The translations under genes were made by a program, and so were the position numbers. DNA of 64,000 bases from Hippopus hippopus (taxonomy: Eukaryota; Mollusca; Bivalvia; Cardiida; Cardiidae), in contig OX328101.1 in the NCBI GenBank assembly GCA_946811185.2, positions 24,846,122-24,910,121 on the forward strand, read 5' to 3'. Numbering within the stretch: the stretch's first letter is position 1; the number at the start of each line of letters is the position of its first letter. Shown piece by piece: positions 58,712 through 64,000 of the stretch. The notes under the pieces are model-generated. The model was not told the DNA's origin. It was given only the letters and a program-made list of their open reading frames with translations, and did no database searches.

Positions 58712-58960
58712 GTACCTCCAAACTTTTGACTCAGTAATATTAGCGATTATTCTTCATGGGCTCAATATTTAGGAAAAGATGGGAGTGAATGGGGTACCGG
58801 GTATAACATTTTTACTAAAAATTGACTGGATTGGAAGAGAAGAAACCTGTGATCCTTAATCCCTGAAGTGCTGTATTGATAAAATGACCATTTTCAATTA
58901 GGAAAAGCATGAAGACTTATGTTATCTCAAGACTGCTTTTGCCAAAGTATGTAACAAAGC
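58712..58960. other. AT-rich DNA without a recognised feature
   Basis: Under 300 bp between elements; nothing identified. Confidence 0.4.
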
Positions 58961-58964
58961 AGCA

Positions 58965-59085
58965 GACACTGAAGATCCAATCTCAGTCTTCACGTTCTGT
59001 GCAGTCTGATCATAATCTACATTGTCTTTAAAAGCAACAGCTTCTAGCACTTTAAGAGCTAAACCTTTGACACCAAAAAACATCA
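58965..59085 (+). mobile_element. Type III hairpin MITE fragment
   Basis: 'gatccaatctcagtcttcac' then 'tgtgcagtctgatcat' and 'ctacattgtctttaaaag'. Hairpin partly broken. Confidence 0.5.
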
Positions 59086-59139
59086 ACATGCAACCAATTT
59101 ATTCGCTTGTATTTATTAAACCCGATCTCTGAACTGTAT

Positions 59140-59288
59140 GACAAAATTTTATACTGGTCCATTGTAATTCATTTGCAGACAAATGCTGGCATTTGTCTGT
59201 GAAATGGTTGAAAACATGGGAGGGTTACCAGCATTTTCGTCTTTTCCAAAAGTGTTTTCCAAAGTTGTTTTTCCACAGGATTGTTTAA
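59140..59288 (+). mobile_element. TTAA-type MITE, type I, decayed
   Basis: 'gacaaaattttatactgg', 'ttcatttgcagacaaatg', a shortened hairpin region with 'gggttaccagcattttc', and 'ggattgtttaa' at the right. Confidence 0.55.
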
Positions 59289-59595
59289 CACTTTACCAAA
59301 AGACAAAAATTTAAGACTTGTATAGAGTGTTTGTAGGGACCATATCAAATATGGTTCAATCGATTTGAATAGACTTTTTCTCGAAATGGTAGAACTCGTT
59401 ATTGGAAACGGGGAAATGCTGGTTTTCTCGTTTTACAGCATTGTTCTCAAAAGCTTTCTTCCGCAGGATTATCATCTATCTTTACACAGCTGACCAATTC
59501 CTGAACCATGCTACACACCATAAAATTTTAAGTGTTTTTTTCTCTCTGGCTTAAAAGATGCATCTTTAAACACATGACTGCTTGGTAAAGGGTTA
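59285..59595 (+). mobile_element. TTAA-type MITE, type I, with extra internal DNA
   Basis: 'ttaacactttaccaaaagac' at the left and 'tgcttggtaaagggtta' at the right. About 310 bp rather than 217, with roughly 90 bp of unrelated sequence near 59470-59560. Confidence 0.6.
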
Positions 59596-59699
59596 GAATG
59601 CTTATAAATGAAACCTATACTTTCAGCGAGGTCAAAGGCCTATCTATGTATCAATGCTTTTCCATGAATATTTTACTGGAATAACCAATGAGATGGAGT

Positions 59700-59770
59700 A
59701 TAAAGTGTAGATCCAAGATCACACATAGGTGGTATGCAGTCTGATCTGTATCAACACTGTTCTTTAAATC
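59700..59770 (+). mobile_element. Type III hairpin MITE fragment
   Basis: 'gtgtagatccaagatcac' then 'tatgcagtctgatctgtatc' and 'acactgttc'. Confidence 0.5.
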
Positions 59771-59874
59771 AACCGCAGTTTTGTTTATATCATAAGGTTG
59801 TATCAATAAAAAAATTACAACAGCTAGGTCATTGAGGAATAAATTCTGCAATTTAACAATTGTTTTCAACATAC

Positions 59875-59993
59875 AGTTTCTGCTTCGGGACTAAATGTAC
59901 TTCCTGCTCGTGCATTCGCTGTTTTTCGTACTTTGTGCTGTTTCTGTCAGAGCTGAATTCTTGCAGATTTTGTCCCTGGCGGATTCGGTCCAT
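59875..59993 (-). CDS. Possible coding exon, minus strand (119 nt)
   Basis: Read on the minus strand an ATG in a good animal start context ('cacaaaacatgg') opens 39 codons rich in Arg, Gln, Glu, Ser and Lys, beginning MDRIRQGQNLQEFSSD and ending HLVPKQK. The frame then meets a possible donor, 'aaact' followed by 'gtatgttg'. Without splicing it stops a few codons later. A possible acceptor 'aagttgcag' lies 31 nt before the ATG and keeps the frame open to it. The composition is hydrophilic and unlike the surrounding low-complexity frames. I do not recognise a family. The piece could equally be a remnant of a mobile element, or chance. Confidence 0.2.
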
Positions 59994-60118
59994 GTTTTGT
60001 GTCTGTGTTACACGCCAGTCTGCAACTTATCGTGAAAATACAATTATTTACACATGCTTTTACAACAGTACCTACCTTCTTTTACTGCCAGATATTGTAG
60101 GTCATGCTCTTGGCAAAT

Positions 60119-60381
60119 GAGCCATGCTCTGGCAAAAGGTGATTTAATGCATACCCATGATGCATTATACTAGGTAAGTCATCACATAGTCATGGATCCA
60201 TAAAACCCATTTTGTCTGACAACCGACCGAATAATGAGGTAGAATCGTCCTTTGACATGCAGAAAAATTACCAAAAAGCAAAATGTTTAGATCCAGGTCA
60301 ACCTGCTTCAACTGCGCAGGTTGACCTGTCTCAGTGCTTATTTGCAGATGCATTAAACCCCCTTTTCACAGAGTATGATTC
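60119..60381 (-). mobile_element. GAGCC-ended MITE, reversed (263 bp)
   Basis: Left end 'gagccatgctctggcaaaag', right end 'ttttcacagagtatgattc' (worn). Internal palindrome 'caggtcaacctgcttcaact' / 'gcgcaggttgacctg'. The 167-codon frame starting at 60212 runs across this element and is not regarded as a gene. Confidence 0.8.
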
Positions 60382-60544
60382 AAATATTCTTTTCAATTGG
60401 AAAAGTACTGTTGACCAATATCAGAAGCTGCTTTTTGCTGCATCTGATCTGTGTCCACAGTGTATGCTATTGTCTACTTTAACAGAAAAGAGTACTAAGG
60501 GGAACAGCCCTCTCAGTACAATATGCAAAAACACTGGCTGTTGC
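60382..60544. other. Short unassigned stretch
   Basis: Nothing beyond the repeat-derived reading frame mentioned for the preceding element. Confidence 0.4.
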
Positions 60545-60615
60545 GAAAGGCATAGATCAAGATCAGACAACAAAGAAACTGCAGTCCGATCTTTTATCTA
60601 CACCATTTGTCCGTT
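60545..60615 (+). mobile_element. Type III hairpin MITE fragment
   Basis: 'catagatcaagatcagacaa' then 'actgcagtccgatctttta' and 'caccatttgtccg'. Confidence 0.5.
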
Positions 60616-60984
60616 TTGCCTTGAATTATTGATTTTAAAAAAAAAGATCATTAAGAGATTGTATTTCCAGCTATCGAAAAAGAGAGAGAGAGAGACTTGC
60701 ATAGTAAAAAATTGATTGAATTGCATTCCTGTCATATCACGAAGGCCAGCGCATCTTTCCGTTCGTTCCTGGATTATGTTTACCAGTGCTACCGGCAGGA
60801 CTCTGTTCTTCTGACGGTGAAAACTTGCCTTATCCTAGCCCATATTCCCCTGAGTAATGAGCTTTTGTTTTTGTAATAAAAGTATACCAAGACCCGCCTG
60901 AACATCCGTGGAGTGTGATATCAGAATAGAAAGGCGCAGATTGGCACATTTTGCGGACAAGATCTTGCTGAATATCGATGAAGT

Positions 60985-61075
60985 TTGATCTTCCATAGGC
61001 CCAGACAGGTGCTTTTTGTGAATGGCATAGATCAAAATCAGAACATGCAGTCTGTTCTTGGATCTTTATCTTCCG
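60985..61075 (+). mobile_element. Type III hairpin MITE fragment
   Basis: 'gcatagatcaaaatcagaac' then 'atgcagtctgttcttggat' and 'atcttccgc'. Worn stem. Confidence 0.45.
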
Positions 61076-61579
61076 CTTGTACGGCGAGAAATGGTGGAAT
61101 TATTTATTTGGTGCTGAAAAATTTAAGAACTCCTGTCGTTTCACTTTTCCTTGCTCAGGAAGTCATAAAACTGGGTGTCGAACAATTTCAATCTTTCATG
61201 CCATCTGAATAATTTTCCAAAAATAAAGGATTAAAACCGTTTTTCGGTAACATTTGTTGCTTATCATATTGACTTTGCCGAGGAAGATTAAAAATAATAT
61301 GTGATAAATACGGAAACCAGATGGAGACTTGAAATGCAAATGCTTCAAATTCAAAGACGGACGTTCGGCCACTGCCCTTAGATTCATTTTAATACAGAAT
61401 TTATGTCAAAAAGTAGAAACTAAACCTGGTAAATTGTGTAATATTCAAATATTTTCAATAATTCATACCTGGAATAGCCTTATTCAGTTCCTAATATGGA
61501 AAGATTCGCTTTTTCCCCGAGAAAAACCAGGGGTGCTTGTTCCATTTATGAGCGCTGCAGCCGAAAAGAATCTTCATGT
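61076..61579. other. AT-rich DNA without a recognised feature
   Basis: Short open frames on both strands; none has a recognisable domain. Confidence 0.4.
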
Positions 61580-61699
61580 GCACTGATTGGGTATTAGGAT
61601 CATGTGATAGCAATGCTATGCGCTGATTGGATATCTAGTCCAGATGATCAGGAAGCTATGCGCTGATGGGATATTTGGACCATGTGATCACTGTTATTA
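61580..61699 (+). repeat. Three 40-bp tandem repeats
   Basis: Copies start at 61580 ('gcactgattgggtatt'), 61620 ('gcgctgattggatatc') and 61660 ('gcgctgatgggatatt'), exactly 40 bp apart. Each contains a version of 'ggaccatgtgatca'. Confidence 0.8.
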
Positions 61700-61946
61700 T
61701 ACATTCGGCATACCTCGGGTGATGGGAGCCATCATAGGTACGGAATCGGCCGAGTTGTGACGAGTGTGTTATTATAGCCTGACAAGAATAGATTACATCT
61801 GCGCATGTACAAAGTGGGACTTCCTGTCAATTTGTATTTAGATTTTAGAAATTAGAGTGCTCGAAAAACAGAAAAATACGCTTAAAATTACATCTCTTAA
61901 CTTTGGTAGTTTATTGTTTGAAGTATTATTTTCCTTATACTATTCT

Positions 61947-62284
61947 GATCCTTTAGAGAGGAATATGTAAAACGAACTAAATGTCTTCACAATGGAGCCC
62001 TCTGACTTCTACCTCTAATGATGGGCTACCGGAAGGCTTGAGAATCGCTTTTCCACAATAATTTCTTAACTGTACGAAAATTGAACCTTGTAAATCATGT
62101 ATAATTCCGATAAAACCTGGTGTCCATACCTCAAAGTCAATTGTTAATCCAAAATAAAGTATATCCAACTCACAAGCAGAGAAAAATAGCAGTGCTTTTT
62201 CCATTACAAATTTCTACATCCGAAAGAAAGACTGAATCACGTGATCAGTTTTTATATTTAGATTTGCCATGTTTCTTTCGATTG
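61947..62284 (+). repeat. Diverged duplication, copy 1
   Basis: Shares ordered blocks with 62541-62873: 'aatgatgggctac', 'gaatcg', 'acaataatttc', 'cttccgataa'/'attccgataa', 'gtccatac'/'tatccatac', 'gagaaaaata', 'cacgtgatcagt'/'cacgtggtcagt', 'tttagatttgcca'/'tttaggtatgtca'. The two are about 594 bp apart in the same orientation. No conserved reading frame survives in both copies, so coding origin is unproven. Confidence 0.7.
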
Positions 62285-62540
62285 ATTTTTGACAGAAATC
62301 AGGAGCGCACTGTTTATTGCATCAAGCTAATAAATAAGGATTTCACAAAATTGCCGTTAGGTCATTCTCCCTCTTATCTTCTTCAATATTTATATTCCTA
62401 CATGACCTCTTTTTTTTATTTTTTACCTCATGTGCTCTCTCGGGAAAGTCTGGGCAGCAAAAGGTCGTCTGAGTGTCCTCAAATTTCTTCACCCAGTAAT
62501 TGTTTTAACTATTATGTTTCTTTAATGCTAGCACCTTTTC
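62285..62540. other. DNA between the two duplicated blocks
   Basis: AT-rich; part of a 160-codon frame that starts in copy 1 but has no counterpart after copy 2. Nothing recognised. Confidence 0.4.
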
Positions 62541-62873
62541 GATCGTTTAGAAGGGAATATAGAGGACGAATTGAATATCATCCTAATGGCTTCTCCAAAT
62601 GATGGGCTACAGTTGGCTTCGGAATCGTTTATATACAATAATTTCCCACCAAAGTGAAATATAAACTTTGTAGGTCATGTATTCTTCCGATAAGCCAAAG
62701 TATCCATACTTCAAATTCCTATATTAATCCTAAATAAAATACATTTAACCGTTATGCTGAGAAAAATACCAATTCTGCTGTACTTCCATTACGAGTTTCC
62801 GAAGCCGAAACCAATGACCAAACCACGTGGTCAGTACTGCTACATTTAGGTATGTCAAGTTCTTTTCAATTTC
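62541..62873 (+). repeat. Diverged duplication, copy 2
   Basis: Partner of 61947-62284, with several small insertions and deletions. It is followed within 40 bp by a minus-strand SINE. Confidence 0.7.
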
Positions 62874-62904
62874 TGGAAGGTTTCTTGATGGATTGCCGTA
62901 TGAT

Positions 62905-63190
62905 GTTTAACGCCGTTTTCCACATCATTTTACTTATATCGTGGCCGCCAGTGCACCTATCCACGCTTCCTGGGGTTTCTTTTACCAGTACTCCGCACAA
63001 TATTCTTTCCAAACCATTGGAAGCTTTTCAACATAACCATTGTCAAAACAATGGTCTGCAATTGGAGAGGAATGAAGCCCGTCGCAATTACAATCATCAA
63101 TCCTCAGAGAGAAATTGGCCCAGCCGGGATGGAACCAGCGACCTCCTGTTCCCAAGTCCTGTACGCTACCGAATGAGTTACAACTGGAAG
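62905..63190 (-). mobile_element. tRNA-derived SINE, full length, minus strand
   Basis: Read on the minus strand: head 'taactcattcggtagcgtac', B-box-like 'ggttccatcccggctgggcc', central domain 'gatgattgtaattgcgacgg', 'aagcttccaatggtttgg', tail 'gtgcactggcggccacgata' and 'aaaacggcgttaaacatc'. Same family as 42497-42775 and the array SINEs. The 147-codon plus-strand frame across it is an artefact. Confidence 0.85.
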
Positions 63191-63284
63191 GACTCAGGTG
63201 CGTCGTGTTTGTCAGCTTTCAACAATAGTGCGGCCATTTCAAGGCGACAGCTCACATATTCATGTATGTCTAGAGTTTCACCAT

Positions 63285-63420
63285 TAGTATGCTAGGGCTC
63301 TGAAGTATCTTGTCCAAAGACACTCCCACGAAATTCCAGCGCTTCTAGTGAGGCTCGAACCCGTGATTTCAAGGTTAAAGTCGCATATTTTACCACTAAG
63401 CCACAAAGGACCCAATGCGA
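63285..63420 (-). mobile_element. tRNA-like SINE, minus strand
   Basis: Read on the minus strand: 'ggtcctttgtggcttagtgg' (A-box-like) and 'atcacgggttcgagcctcac' (B-box), then 'gtctttggacaagatacttc', which resembles the body of the SINE at 51790-52020. Confidence 0.7.
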
Positions 63421-63809
63421 AAAGGATAAAGCAGCTGAATATTACAAGGTCAAACGGGTTTTGTCTGGTTTTTACGAAAAGTAGCCGTCGGCAAATTTTA
63501 AAAACGGACAGGCTCCGCACGATTTCCTTTTTATTCCGCACGATGAATTTGTGGACCAGACAGGATTAGCTCAGATACCAGCCCACCTTCGCCGATCAGC
63601 AGTTCAACATTGAATGTTTGTAGGAAAAATACCAGCAAAGAAGGACAAAGGAAAATCAAACGGAAAAGCTGTAGTTCGAGTTGCAAATTGCCAAAAAGTG
63701 AACGGTAATGATCAGCTTCATATCCGAGCCCCGTTAAAGTCCCCTTTCCCAACCTCGCGGATAGGCCAAATCGTTGTAAAATCTTTGACATTCCCCCATA
63801 AATTTCTAC
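63421..63809. other. Unassigned DNA
   Basis: Overlapping short frames on both strands. No repeat family or domain recognised. Confidence 0.4.
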
Positions 63810-63892
63810 CATTTTTATGCTTTTGAAAACACAGTAAGAAAAAGGAGAAAATGCTGGTTACAAGCATTTCCCCCCCCCCTTTTTTTTTAATC
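63810..63892 (+). mobile_element. TTAA-type MITE, type I, hairpin core only
   Basis: 'cttttgaaaacacagtaag', 'ggagaaaatgctggttac' and 'aagcatttccc', followed by a C run and a T run. The remaining element is lost. Confidence 0.6.
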
Positions 63893-64000
63893 ATATCATA
63901 ATCAAACTCTATCAGTTGAGCCAAATTTACATTGACGTGTTAAAATAATACAAAAAAATTGTTATTTAAAATGCTAATACCAGGTACCAGATACAATGAT

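Noticed and set aside
60212..60715. 167-codon plus-strand frame, the longest in the right half
   Set aside because: It crosses a GAGCC-ended MITE and a type III hairpin, and ends in a GA run. No domain was recognised.
62120..62602. 160-codon plus-strand frame
   Set aside because: It starts in one copy of the 0.34-kb duplication, and the equivalent part of the other copy is not open. Composition is not convincing.
62852..63295. 147-codon plus-strand frame
   Set aside because: It is mostly the antisense of a full-length SINE.

Overview
The window looks like non-coding DNA from an animal nuclear genome. It is AT-rich, with tRNA-derived SINEs, short inverted-repeat elements, microsatellites and degenerate tandem repeats, and no long open frame. 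The SINE tails (a 'gcgatataactgaaat' type block, then 'ggcgttaaacacc', then CAAT repeats) and the hairpin repeats built on 'gcagtctgatcttgatc' and 'cgcgcaggctgatc' resemble repeats I associate with molluscs, probably a heterodont bivalve such as a dreissenid. That placement is from memory and was not tested. I found no operon, CRISPR array, rRNA or prokaryotic feature. Open frames in the left 40 kb are translations of repeats, mainly GA tracts read as Ser/Leu-rich peptides.

Layout. (1) Positions 1-40148 are a head-to-tail tandem array. Five units of about 6.40-6.43 kb start at 1, 6419, 12821, 19231 and 25658. A sixth, more diverged unit of about 8.1 kb starts at 32070. Each unit has a unique-looking 5' part, a polypurine GA tract of about 720-740 bp, a degenerate 'gagggtacatctcac' minisatellite, and then two 1.73-kb sub-repeats (three in unit 6) rich in SINE copies. 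The array continues off the left edge. (2) Positions 40149-46620 hold old, strongly diverged relatives of the same modules, broken up by younger SINEs and inverted-repeat elements. This looks like the worn flank, or the ancestor, of the young array. (3) Positions 46620-64000 are ordinary repeat-dense intergenic or intronic DNA. They hold three families of TTAA-bounded palindromic elements (piggyBac-like by their ends), a GAGCC-ended family, a 264-bp foldback family, a 199-bp palindrome, two degenerate tandem repeats, several SINEs and a diverged 0.59-kb duplication.

Only two short stretches look possibly exonic: minus strand 49646-49685 and minus strand 59875-59993. Both are weak candidates. 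If either is real, this part of the window would be intronic to, or next to, a minus-strand gene.

The strongest observations are the nested, higher-order organisation of the array with its gradient of divergence toward the right edge, the array edge lying inside a SINE, and a clean nested insertion at 49374-49600 that shows TTAA target duplication. I saw no protein-coding defence, biosynthetic or mobile-element machinery, and I do not claim a new protein system.
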